Shown here: positions 34,985 through 43,361 of the stretch, one piece after another | Layout of the letters: each line of letters begins with the position of its first letter | How positions within the stretch are numbered: the stretch's first letter is position 1 | Origin: Bacteroidota bacterium | Lineage (GTDB): Bacteria; Bacteroidota; Bacteroidia; Sphingobacteriales; Sphingobacteriaceae | NCBI GenBank assembly: GCA_013286985.1 | Contig: JABDEQ010000012.1 | Coordinates: 1 to 44,768 of the forward strand | DNA length: 44,768 bases | Direction of reading: 5' to 3' | Made by a program: the position numbers and the translations under genes | The notes under the pieces: generated by a model | The model's input: only the letters and a program-made list of their open reading frames with translations | What the model was told of the DNA's origin: nothing | Database searches by the model: none

Positions 34985-36469
34985 TTAATATCCGGGGTTT
35001 TGGGTCAGCTTCGAATCAAGCTGAATTTCAACCAGCGGAATGGGGAACAAGTTATTTTTAGAGCTTGCTGCCGATTTTGCAGGCAGCTTATGTAAAGCAT
35101 CAACCAGCACCGTACCGCCCTGGCGTACCAGATCAAACCAGCGGTGACCTTCCTGTATAAACTCTTTCCTTCGCTCTAAAAAAACAGAATCGCGGAAATC
35201 AGACTGGCCCAGCCCTGCTGTTAAATTGGGAATACCCGCTCTTTGCCTAACCTGATTCAAGGCATTGTATGCATCGCTGGTTGGCGCACCATTGATCTCA
35301 TTTTGCGCTTCGGCGTACATCAGTAATACATCGGCATAGCGCAGCACCGGGTAGTTAATGCCGCTTTGCACCTGTATGCTTAAAGGCGAAAGGCTGTAGT
35401 CAACAAACTTGTTAAAGTAGGGCGCGTATGAATTATTAAAAACAACCGTTTGGCCGGTTGCGGCATTATAAACAGAACTGTAAAAAGTTACCGCTCTGCG
35501 TTTATCGGCAGCGCTAAACAGTTTATAAACGCTGCTATCGGCAGGTATATCAATAGGGAATGTCCCGGTGTTGAATGAGGTAAATGATTCACTTAAAAAT
35601 TGCGTACTATTTGCGGCACCAAGGTTGGTTTCAAACTGCACCGAAAAGATATGCTCCACACCGTTTTTAGTAGCTTTTTGAAAAGCATCGTAATAATTAG
35701 GAAAAAGGCTGTAGCCGTAACCGCCGTTAATTACATCTTTTAATTGGGTAAGCGCATCGGTCCAATCCTGTTGGGTTAGATAAACCTTGGCTAGTAAAGT
35801 GTGCGCTGCGCCACCTGTTGCACGGCCAATATCAGCCCCTGAATATGATTTTGGCAGATTGGTGGCGTCTTGTAAATCAGTTATAATCTGGGTATAAACC
35901 TGGGCTGATGGGGTGCGGCCCACAGTAAGTTGACTTACGTCAATACTGGTTGGGTTGTGCAATACCAGCGGCACATCGCCATAAAGCCTAACCAGGTTAA
36001 AATACAACAGCGCCCTTACAAACTTCGATTCCCGTACCAGGCGTGCTCTAAGTACGGTATCCATCTGTATGGCCGGGATATTATCAATGGCAATATTGGC
36101 CCGGTTAATACCATAGTAAAGCTGCTGCCAAACTTTTTGTACCCTGCTGTTTGATGAAATATAGGTTTCCGTTCCTAAAGCCCGTACATCGGGATTGGTG
36201 TTACTTGGGCTGTAAACCTGGTTGTCGCTTGCATTTTCGACCAATAAATTCAGTTGGCGGCCATACAATGGGAAATCAGCAGCAGGGTCGCTATTTAATG
36301 TGCTGTAAACCGCATTTACTGCCGAAACTGCATCAGAAGTGGTTTTATAAAATTGCGAGGATACAATTATGGAACTCGGATTTTCCGTTAGTTTATTGCA
36401 GGAAATAAGCGTACCTGCTGCCAACACTCCGGTTAATATGATGATTTTATATGATGTTATCTTTTTCAT
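34985..36469 (-). CDS. susD: SusD/RagB-family outer membrane lipoprotein
   Basis: Surface lipoprotein that captures a ligand and closes like a lid over its SusC partner. 494 residues, with the lipidated Cys24 in LISC. The family landmarks are present: an N-terminal TPR-like helical region (WQQLYYGINRANIAIDNIP, KFVRALLYFNLVRLYGDVPLV), YPVLRYADVLLMYAEAQNE, and ERRKEFIQEGHRWFDLVRQG with NPGY at the end. It follows susC by 21 bases. Ligand unknown; the operon's sulfatase suggests a sulfated compound. Confidence 0.95.
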   Translation of the reverse strand: MKKITSYKIIILTGVLAAGTLISCNKLTENPSSIIVSSQFYKTTSDAVSAVNAVYSTLNSDPAADFPLYGRQLNLLVENASDNQVYSPSNTNPDVRALGTETYISSNSRVQKVWQQLYYGINRANIAIDNIPAIQMDTVLRARLVRESKFVRALLYFNLVRLYGDVPLVLHNPTSIDVSQLTVGRTPSAQVYTQIITDLQDATNLPKSYSGADIGRATGGAAHTLLAKVYLTQQDWTDALTQLKDVINGGYGYSLFPNYYDAFQKATKNGVEHIFSVQFETNLGAANSTQFLSESFTSFNTGTFPIDIPADSSVYKLFSAADKRRAVTFYSSVYNAATGQTVVFNNSYAPYFNKFVDYSLSPLSIQVQSGINYPVLRYADVLLMYAEAQNEINGAPTSDAYNALNQVRQRAGIPNLTAGLGQSDFRDSVFLERRKEFIQEGHRWFDLVRQGGTVLVDALHKLPAKSAASSKNNLFPIPLVEIQLDSKLTQNPGY

Positions 36470-36490
36470 TATGTTTTAATCTGTAGGTTA

Positions 36491-39400
36491 TTAAAAAGTG
36501 ACACTTAGGCCTGCAAGGAAAGTTCTTACCGGCGGATAAGTACCATAATCTATACCCTGTTTGGTGTTATCGTTATCATAAAAATTCACTTCAGGGTCAA
36601 GGCCGCTATATTTGGTTATAGTGAAAATGTTTTGAGCCGAAACGTAAACCCTTAGTTGTTTTGCACCGATTTTTGACGCTATGCTCTTATCGAAAGTGTA
36701 TCCGAGAGAAGCGTTTTTCAGTTTCAGATATGATCCATTTTCAATATACCTGTCCGTAACCTGCGGCACCGGAGAATCTGTAGCACGGGCCACGGTACCG
36801 TTTGGATTGGATGGGCTCCACCTGTTTAACAAAGTTGCCGAAGCATTTTGCGTAAGCGTTGGCCTTTCTAAAGTTTGTTGTAGCAGGTTGAAGATCTTGT
36901 TGCCATATGATCCGGCAAAGAATATAGAAAGATCGAACTGTTTATAGGTAAATGTGTTGGTAAAGCTGCCGGTAAATTTTGGCTGTGCGCTACCCAGGTT
37001 GTGTTTGTCGGCGGTGGTTACCGCTCCATCGTGGTTATAGTCAACATATTTGGTATCGCCAACTTTTTGCGGTACACCGGCCAGCAGCGGTACACCTTTT
37101 GAAAGATCAGCAGCTGTTAAAAGTCCGTTGGTGGAGTATCCCCAAAAAGTACCAACCGGCAAACCAACCTGAACAATTACAGGTGATACCTGCCCCGTTG
37201 GCGCCAGCGGAAAATAGCTATTAACGCCAGGGCCAAGGCTCAACACTTTGTTCCTGTTTTCGGCAAATTGGATATTGGTCTTCCAGTTAAAATTATCGGT
37301 TTTAATATTGTCGGTATTTATGCCCAGCTCAATACCCTTGTTTTCTACGCTACCAACATTTTCCAGTTCGCTGGCATAGCCAGTGTAAAGCGGCAGCGGT
37401 ACGTTAAGCAGCAGGTCGCTGGTTTTTTTGTAGTAGGCATCAAAAGTTAAATTAATGCGGCTGTCAAATAATCCTACATCAAGGCCTGCATCATATTGCG
37501 CCGTTGTTTCCCATTTTAAATCAGGATTTGGCAGTTGCAGCGGTGCAATGCCGGTAACCAGCTTGCTATCCAAATAGTAATTGGTAGGTGCCAGGGCTGA
37601 TAATGAACTGTATGGCGGCACTTCAGAGTTACCTGTTTCACCTGCACTTAGCCTTAATTTTAAACTGTTTATGGTTTCTTTAACCGGTTTAAAAAAGTCT
37701 TCCTTGTTTACGTTCCATGAAAAACCTGCCGAAGGGAAATATCCCCATTTGTTATTGGCCCCTAATTTTGAAGAACCATCGGCGCGAGCCGAAACAGTGA
37801 CATTATATTTATGCTCATACGAATAATTCACCCTTGCCAGGTATGAATCCAAAGCCTCAGTTGCCCCGCTTGAAGATGGCAAATCAGCTATCCCCGCATA
37901 GGAAAGGTTATTGTAGGTAGTTAAATCGTTAGGGAACTTTTGCGCTACCGCAACAGATGAATTGAACTTTGTAAATTGTGTGGTATAACCCGCTAATACA
38001 TTTAAAAAGTGGGTGTTGTCAAAACTATGATCGTATGTAAGTGTATTTTCATTTAACCAGCTTAATTCGTTTCCGGCACCTATTGAAGCATAACCACTGG
38101 CAGCATAGCCCGTTGAGCTACCGGCGGGTGAGCCTGTGAAGGATGGTGCATAATAATCCTGTGCAGTATTTAATATGTCAACGCCAGCGGTTACCTTTAA
38201 GGTAAGGTCGGTAAGTAATTTATACTCACCGGCAACATTTCCTAAAATACGGGTAAGCGTGGTGGTATTGGTGGTAGCAGTGATATCCTGCAGCGGGTTA
38301 GTGGGCGTAGCCAGGTACGGATTGGTGGTATTATAACTTCCGTCGGGGTTTCTGATTAAAGCCAGTGGCGATGTAAGTAATAAATTGGCATAGGCATTAC
38401 TAAAATTAATACTGTTATAGGCGCTTCCGTAAAGTTTTTCTTCTATCGACTGGCTGCCAAAAATGTTGGTTGAGATCTTGAATTTGTCGGTTACGTTTTT
38501 CTCGTAATTTACACGGGCCGAATATCTTTTGAACCCGGTATTTAAAATATCGCCTTCCTGGTTAAAATAGTTACCGGAAATAAGATACCGTGATTTTTCA
38601 TCACCGCCCGAAATACTTAATTCATCATTGGTTACCGGGGCATTACGCAGTGCGGCCTGCTGCCAGTTTGAACCTACCCCGGCTGCGGCTATCTGGGCTC
38701 CGGTAAAAGTGGACTTAACACCATCACTCAAATTCACATCGTTTACCAGCGATTCCCATTGTGACGCATTAAGCAGATCCAGGGTTTTGGCTACTTTCTG
38801 AATACCATAATAAGTGCTGAAGTTTACATTATTAGTTCCCTTTTTGCCTTTTTTTGTGGTGATGATAACCACACCGTTAGCGCCGTGCGAACCGTAGATG
38901 GCAGTTGCCGAAGCGTCTTTTAATATTTCTATCGATTCAATATCACTCGGGTTAATGGTTGATAGCGCATTAACACTGGTACCGTTTGAACCTACGTTGG
39001 TATAGTCGTTATCGTTATAAATAATAAAGCCATCAATCACATATAAAGGTGCATTACCGAATGATATAGAGTTACCGCCCCGTATCCTGATGGTTGCCGT
39101 ACTGCCCGGCTGACCGGAATTTTGTGTTACCGCAACTCCCGGAACCGATCCCTGCAACAAATTATCAAACGACGCCGCAGGTTGGTTCAGGATGTTTTTG
39201 GGCACCGATCCAACGGAGCCGGTGATATCACTTTTTTTCTGGGTACCATAGCCTACAACCACCACATCGTTCAATTGGGCAATATTTTCAGCAAGCTGTA
39301 TATTCAGCGGACTGCCGTTAGCTACCACCTCTTTGGTTTTATAGCCAACAAAACTTACTACCAGGGTGTAGGGAAACTTTTGTCCGGTAACGATAGAAAA

Positions 39401-39622
39401 GCGCCCATTGCTTCCGGTGACAACCTCATGGGTGACATTTTTAATGCGCAGCAAAACGCCTGCTATGGGCTGTTTGGTTACGCTGTCGGTAACTACACCT
39501 TCCAGCTTTGAATTAATAATAGGGGTTTCTTTTTGTGCAAAAAGAGTAAGCGAACTTATAGAGAAAATGAGTACAAGAAGAAGCTTATTAAGTACGTGTT
39601 TGGCATGGATATATATTTCCAT
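36491..39622 (-). CDS. susC: SusC/RagA-family TonB-linked outer membrane transporter
   Basis: TonB-dependent importer of 1043 residues, partner of the following SusD. A signal peptide (1-30, ending LFAQ) is followed by a carboxypeptidase-like regulatory domain (about 40-115) and a plug domain (VVVVGYGTQKKSDITGSV, and the SusC signature SIEILKDASATAIYGSHGAN), then a beta-barrel to the C-terminal RTFLAGLSVTF. No N-terminal STN domain is present, so anti-sigma signalling through this receptor is not expected. It is the first gene of a tight seven-gene operon ending with the FGE gene. No regulator gene is adjacent. Confidence 0.96.
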   Translation of the reverse strand: MEIYIHAKHVLNKLLLVLIFSISSLTLFAQKETPIINSKLEGVVTDSVTKQPIAGVLLRIKNVTHEVVTGSNGRFSIVTGQKFPYTLVVSFVGYKTKEVVANGSPLNIQLAENIAQLNDVVVVGYGTQKKSDITGSVGSVPKNILNQPAASFDNLLQGSVPGVAVTQNSGQPGSTATIRIRGGNSISFGNAPLYVIDGFIIYNDNDYTNVGSNGTSVNALSTINPSDIESIEILKDASATAIYGSHGANGVVIITTKKGKKGTNNVNFSTYYGIQKVAKTLDLLNASQWESLVNDVNLSDGVKSTFTGAQIAAAGVGSNWQQAALRNAPVTNDELSISGGDEKSRYLISGNYFNQEGDILNTGFKRYSARVNYEKNVTDKFKISTNIFGSQSIEEKLYGSAYNSINFSNAYANLLLTSPLALIRNPDGSYNTTNPYLATPTNPLQDITATTNTTTLTRILGNVAGEYKLLTDLTLKVTAGVDILNTAQDYYAPSFTGSPAGSSTGYAASGYASIGAGNELSWLNENTLTYDHSFDNTHFLNVLAGYTTQFTKFNSSVAVAQKFPNDLTTYNNLSYAGIADLPSSSGATEALDSYLARVNYSYEHKYNVTVSARADGSSKLGANNKWGYFPSAGFSWNVNKEDFFKPVKETINSLKLRLSAGETGNSEVPPYSSLSALAPTNYYLDSKLVTGIAPLQLPNPDLKWETTAQYDAGLDVGLFDSRINLTFDAYYKKTSDLLLNVPLPLYTGYASELENVGSVENKGIELGINTDNIKTDNFNWKTNIQFAENRNKVLSLGPGVNSYFPLAPTGQVSPVIVQVGLPVGTFWGYSTNGLLTAADLSKGVPLLAGVPQKVGDTKYVDYNHDGAVTTADKHNLGSAQPKFTGSFTNTFTYKQFDLSIFFAGSYGNKIFNLLQQTLERPTLTQNASATLLNRWSPSNPNGTVARATDSPVPQVTDRYIENGSYLKLKNASLGYTFDKSIASKIGAKQLRVYVSAQNIFTITKYSGLDPEVNFYDNDNTKQGIDYGTYPPVRTFLAGLSVTF

Positions 39623-39717
39623 ATATTTAAATGGTTTTATGTTAATGATTATTCGTTAGTAAAACTGTGATGACGATCAGTATGTGATTCGCGGTCTGAC
39701 TGATCTGTCATGTCATG

Positions 39718-39742
39718 AACCGGCAAGGCTTCCTTGCCGGTT
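39718..39742. repeat. 11-bp perfect hairpin with CTT loop
   Basis: Arms AACCGGCAAGG and CCTTGCCGGTT at 39718-39728 and 39732-39742, followed on the plus strand by TTATTTT. It looks like a plus-strand terminator, but no plus-strand gene precedes it, only the susC start. It may be an extragenic palindrome or stop antisense transcripts. Confidence 0.6.
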
Positions 39743-40179
39743 TTATTTTGAAGTGATTGTTTATGAGTGCATTCTGTTGTTTATTTAAGTGGCCCGGTCT
39801 CCGCAGCAAGAAGGCTGTACAAGACGCAATTTGCCAATATGACTTTTTGAAAATATTTATAAAAATTATTGGTGTAGCGTTGTGCAGTTTAGCAACAACA
39901 ACATAAACAGCACATCATGCGTACCTGAATGGTACCTGATAGATTTAATGAGCTGCTGTGAGAAAGTAAAAATGCTTTCATTACGTTTGTTTTACGATCC
40001 AAATATATAAATAAATTTAAATAAACTACTAATTATATAGAATATATAGATTTAATGGGCTTTTCATCAAAAACATTGCTTTCTGCCTATCAAAAATTTA
40101 ATTATTGGCTAATTTAACCCCTCTTTTGAGGTTCATTTAAATAACAATTCCTATAAATCGCCATTATAATAGCCGCAGA

Positions 40180-40208
40180 TTGCCTGCAACTAATAAATTT
40201 TATATTTT
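40180..40208 (+). promoter_or_regulatory. Candidate promoter TTG-N18-TATATTTT
   Basis: A TTG at 40180-40182 and a near-consensus -7 (TATATTTT) at 40201-40208. It would start transcription near 40214, which fits translation from the ATG at 40236 rather than 40212. Confidence 0.35.
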
Positions 40209-40235
40209 TAGATGATTGTCCATTATCATCGACTC

Positions 40236-41084
40236 ATGAAAAAAATCACCCTGATTCTCCTCATTGCTCTATCTTCCTCAATTTGCGCTGTAGCACAAAC
40301 CGCGGCTTATAAAGTTTACGCTGTACGGTTTGCGGGAACGGCACACCTCTTCCCTATTTCTGACTGGGCCGATAAAGGCCCCACCACCGACAGCGTGCGC
40401 ATTAACTTTATGGTATGGCTGATTAAAGGGAGCAATGGCAAAAATATTTTGGTAGATGCCGGTTTCATAAATGATACACCCGATGCAGCTGACTTTAACG
40501 TTGTAAATTACATAAGGCCCGACTCGGCGTTGTTAAAACTGGGCATTAAGCCGGGGGATATTAGTGATATTATTTTAAGTCACCCGCACTGGGATCACAT
40601 TGACGGGATTGGCCTGTTTCCTAATGCCCACATCTGGATCCAAAAAGAAGATTATGGTTATTTTGTGGGCGGCGCCTGGCAAAAAGACGGGCAGAACGGC
40701 GGCTTTAACAAAAGAGATGTACGCACGCTGCTGGAGCTAAATATGGCAGGCAAAGTAACCCTGGTGGATGGCGATAACAAAGAGATTATGCCCGGTATTA
40801 AAGTATTCACCGGGTCAAGGCATACTTATAACTCGCAATATGTATTGGTTGAAACCGGTACTAACAAAATTGTACTGGCTTCTGATAATATCTGGATCTA
40901 TTACAGTTTAGAACACCTGGTACCAGCCTCAGTGGGCGGCACGCTTGATCCTGCCGGCTATGTAAAAGCCATGCAACGGATGAAAACTATGGTGTCTGAC
41001 GTTAAGTTTATTGTCCCCGGACATGATGCAAAAGTGTTTTCCGTTTTTCCGAAAGTGGCGGATGGCGTGGTTGAGATAAAGTAG
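40236..41084 (+). CDS. Exported metallo-beta-lactamase-fold hydrolase
   Basis: A 282-residue protein from the ATG at 40236 with a signal peptide (KKITLILLIALSSSICAVAQ). The zinc motif is complete: His116, His118, Asp120 and His121 in SHPHWDHIDG, then GSRHTYNSQYVLV, LASDN and IVPGHDAKVF for the remaining ligands. The overall form resembles the N-acyl-homoserine-lactonase-like branch, but that branch is broad and the substrate is unknown. An ATG at 40212 in frame would add eight residues before the signal peptide and is less likely. Confidence 0.88.
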   Translation: MKKITLILLIALSSSICAVAQTAAYKVYAVRFAGTAHLFPISDWADKGPTTDSVRINFMVWLIKGSNGKNILVDAGFINDTPDAADFNVVNYIRPDSALLKLGIKPGDISDIILSHPHWDHIDGIGLFPNAHIWIQKEDYGYFVGGAWQKDGQNGGFNKRDVRTLLELNMAGKVTLVDGDNKEIMPGIKVFTGSRHTYNSQYVLVETGTNKIVLASDNIWIYYSLEHLVPASVGGTLDPAGYVKAMQRMKTMVSDVKFIVPGHDAKVFSVFPKVADGVVEIK

Positions 41085-41157
41085 GTGGAACTTTAAGTAG
41101 ATTTGGATTTAAGTTTTTAGACATTCGCAAAAACACCCGGTCATTAATCTCCAAAAT

Positions 41158-41718
41158 TTGAAACTCTATATTCGTAATATGGTATGCCGCCGCTGCAAAA
41201 TAGCGGTTGAAAACGAACTCGAAAAAGTTGGCCTGCTACCACAACAAATGGAATTGGGCGAGGTAACGCTTAAGGCCGCCCCCAACAGCAAACAATTGGA
41301 GCAATTACGAAATGGCTTAAACGCCCTCGGTTTTGAATTGATTGATGATCAGAAAAGTAAATTGATCGAAAAAATAAAGACGCAGATTATAGAACTGGTA
41401 CACCATAATCCCGACCCGCAGCCTTTAAAACTATCGGCTTTATTAGCTGATAAATTACAACATGACTATAACTACTTAAGTAATCTATTCTCTTCTATCG
41501 AAGGCCAAACGATTGAAAAATATTATATCGCCCAAAAAATTGAACGGGTTAAAGAGCTGCTTGTTTATAATGAGCTCACGCTATCAGAAATTGCTTATCA
41601 AACAGGCTATAGTAGCGTAGCATATCTTTCCGCACAATTTAAACAGGTAACCGGTTTAACTCCTTCGGCTTTTAAAGCATTAAAAGGAGCCAAACGAACC
41701 AATATCGAGAACCTGTAA
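41158..41718 (+). CDS. HMA-like CxxC domain fused to AraC-type helix-turn-helix regulator
   Basis: A 186-residue one-component regulator. Residues 1-70 have the beta-alpha-beta pattern of a heavy-metal-associated domain with Cys10 and Cys13 in MVCRRC at the metal-binding loop. Residues about 85-180 are an AraC/XylS DNA-binding domain (TIEKYYIAQKIERVKELL, LTLSEIAYQTGYSSVAYLSAQFKQVTGLTPSAF). The start is a TTG at 41158: no ATG fits, and the domain's first strand KLYIRNM follows at once. It lies 82 bases upstream of a second HMA protein, so it probably controls that cassette in response to a metal or thiol signal. The sensing role is inferred. Confidence 0.85.
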   Translation: MKLYIRNMVCRRCKIAVENELEKVGLLPQQMELGEVTLKAAPNSKQLEQLRNGLNALGFELIDDQKSKLIEKIKTQIIELVHHNPDPQPLKLSALLADKLQHDYNYLSNLFSSIEGQTIEKYYIAQKIERVKELLVYNELTLSEIAYQTGYSSVAYLSAQFKQVTGLTPSAFKALKGAKRTNIENL

Positions 41719-41770
41719 ATCTTATAACCTATTTCCGGAATTGTATAACAGAGCGGGCCTTTGCTAAGGG

Positions 41771-41778
41771 TAATTTTG
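41771..41778 (+). promoter_or_regulatory. Candidate -7 box (TAATTTTG) for the HMA-MauE gene
   Basis: Exact TAnnTTTG match, 22 bases upstream of the ATG at 41801. No TTG at the standard -33 distance, as expected for a promoter that needs an activator such as the adjacent AraC-type protein. Confidence 0.45.
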
Positions 41779-41800
41779 TGTCATCAAATAATTAATAATC

Positions 41801-42532
41801 ATGACACATACATATCAAATAACCGGGATGACCTGCGGCGGCTGCGCGGCAAAAGTACAGCGCTTGTTAACAGATCTACCCAACGTACAAAAGGTCGACA
41901 TTTCACTGGCCGAAGGTACAGCCGATATTACCATGGCCAAACATATCCCAACCGCTGATTTCCAAAAAGCGCTGGCCGCTTATCCTAAATACCAGCTAAG
42001 CGAAACACAAAACCATAACACGGCAGCAGGACTTGTTGATGACATCGAACAAAAAAGCTGGCTTCAAACCTACAGGCCCATTTTATTAATAGCCGGATAT
42101 TTGTTATTAATTGCGCTTATTGCAGGCAGATCTTCAGGTGGCTTCAACGTACAAACGGCTATGCGCATTTTTATGAGCGGCTTTTTCCTGGTATTTTCCT
42201 TTTTCAAATTGTTGGATGTACAGGGATTTGCCGACAGCTATTCCATGTACGATTTAATTGCCAAACGGATTAAAGCCTGGGGATATGTATACATCTTTGT
42301 TGAATTAGGTTTGGGGTTGTTGTATGCCACCAACATTCTACCAAAACTCACCAATAGTATCACCCTTGTTGTAATGTCGGTAAGTTTGATTGGGGTGGTG
42401 CAAAGTGTGCTTAATAAACGCCAAATCCGTTGTGCCTGTTTAGGCGCTGTATTTAATTTGCCAATGAGTACGCTAACTATTATAGAAGATGGATTGATGA
42501 TAGGAATGAGTTTGTTGATGTTGACAATGTGA
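41801..42532 (+). CDS. HMA domain fused to MauE/DoxX-like membrane protein
   Basis: A 243-residue protein. Residues 1-65 form a heavy-metal-associated domain with Cys12 and Cys15 (GMTCGGC). A linker leads to four membrane helices (about 92-110, 120-140, 160-178 and 185-198, plus a last hydrophobic one near 225) of the MauE/DoxX redox-associated family, with a second Cys pair, Cys201 and Cys203, in RCACLGAVFNLPMS. MauE-like proteins are linked to disulfide or electron transfer across the membrane. The fusion suggests metal or thiol handling at the inner membrane. Two small Cys-rich exported proteins follow. Confidence 0.87.
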   Translation: MTHTYQITGMTCGGCAAKVQRLLTDLPNVQKVDISLAEGTADITMAKHIPTADFQKALAAYPKYQLSETQNHNTAAGLVDDIEQKSWLQTYRPILLIAGYLLLIALIAGRSSGGFNVQTAMRIFMSGFFLVFSFFKLLDVQGFADSYSMYDLIAKRIKAWGYVYIFVELGLGLLYATNILPKLTNSITLVVMSVSLIGVVQSVLNKRQIRCACLGAVFNLPMSTLTIIEDGLMIGMSLLMLTM

Positions 42533-42639
42533 TCCATTAACTGCTATTAATCGGCTCAGCGAATCACCCGATTGTAAAAAGCCGGGAAAGTCGCGAATAA
42601 ATACCCTGCTGATTTAAAACATTACTGATATTTGAAGCA

Positions 42640-42966
42640 ATGAAAGTGGCGGCTTTTTTTATGATCGTATGCATGGTTTCCTTTACGGCTTTTCCCGGAA
42701 AGGTAAAAGCCATGTGCACTTCTACGGTGAAAACCTGCTGTCATAAAATGGAAAAACAAGCACCTTGTAATCCTCAGCAAAAGGATGATTGCGGCAAGGG
42801 AATGTGTAATACCATGTTATCCTGTGCAAGTTGCGGTTTTTTAACAGTCGACCCAATTTTGGTGAAACCTTTAATTCCAATTGCTAAGGAGTTACAGCTA
42901 ACACCTTACCATATGGGTAATTTATCCGATTATTCCCTTCTCAACTGGAATCCGCCAAAAGTTTAA
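42640..42966 (+). CDS. Small exported Cys-rich protein
   Basis: A 108-residue protein with a signal peptide (VAAFFMIVCMVSFTAFPGKVKA). The next 50 residues hold eight cysteines (MC, TCC, APC, DDC, GMC, LSC, ASC) with several Met and His, a likely metal- or disulfide-rich region. The tail (VDPILVKPLIPIAKEL..) is ordinary. It lies 107 bases after the HMA-MauE gene on the same strand. No named family; a periplasmic metal-binding partner is the likely role. Confidence 0.75.
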   Translation: MKVAAFFMIVCMVSFTAFPGKVKAMCTSTVKTCCHKMEKQAPCNPQQKDDCGKGMCNTMLSCASCGFLTVDPILVKPLIPIAKELQLTPYHMGNLSDYSLLNWNPPKV

Positions 42967-43036
42967 TAATAATTGCATCCTTGTAACCTTATCACACAGG
43001 ACATTTATTATTAAACACATTTAAAAAATTTGAATC

Positions 43037-43231
43037 ATGAAAAAGTTTCTTTTCATCGTAACGGTGATATTATTATCTATAAATACCATTTCTTTCGCTA
43101 ACACGCCATGCTGCAACAGCAAAATGAATCATTGCGGTAAATGCGCAAAATCGTGTACAAAACCAACCTGTATGGATCATTGCAGCAAAGCCTGCAAATC
43201 ATCAGGCGAATGCGACAAGACCTGTAAATAA
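43037..43231 (+). CDS. Metallothionein-like exported mini-protein
   Basis: A 64-residue protein. A signal peptide (KKFLFIVTVILLSINTISFA) is followed by a mature peptide of about 43 residues with ten cysteines (PCC, HCGKC, SC, TC, HC, AC, EC, TC), two His and many Lys. The Cys density is that of a metallothionein, but export to the periplasm is unusual for such proteins. It closes the HMA cassette and is followed by a strong terminator. No known family recognised. Confidence 0.75.
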   Translation: MKKFLFIVTVILLSINTISFANTPCCNSKMNHCGKCAKSCTKPTCMDHCSKACKSSGECDKTCK

Positions 43232-43240
43232 TAAAGAAAG

Positions 43241-43265
43241 AGCCGGGTTCGCCCGGCTTTTTTTA
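43241..43265 (+). terminator. Intrinsic terminator after the Cys-rich cassette
   Basis: A 7-bp stem AGCCGGG/CCCGGCT with a TTCG loop (43241-43258) is followed by a run of T. Starts 9 bases past the stop. Confidence 0.88.
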
Positions 43266-43361
43266 TTCATCCCCATCATTAATGTGTTCCCGACCAAAAT
43301 CCTCCTTAAATTCTGCTATTTTGAATTGCGCCGTGTTATTTAAAAGCGATATTTTTATAGC

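Larger units (their letters stand above)
39623..40235. other. 613-bp divergent regulatory region
   Basis: Lies between susC and the metallo-hydrolase gene and contains no gene. It holds an imperfect inverted repeat (39671-39681 with 39699-39710, core GATCAGT/ACTGATC), the hairpin at 39718-39742, a minus-strand TATATTTG at 40000-40007 that could start a long susC leader, and a plus-strand candidate promoter at 40180-40208. Confidence 0.5.

Noticed and set aside
30621..39622. Calling the SusCD operon a standard polysaccharide utilisation locus
   Set aside because: No glycoside hydrolase, lyase or carbohydrate-sensing regulator lies in or beside it.
40236..41084. Calling the metallo-beta-lactamase-fold protein a quorum-quenching lactonase
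   Set aside because: The HxHxDH motif is shared by many hydrolases, and nothing specific to lactonases is visible.
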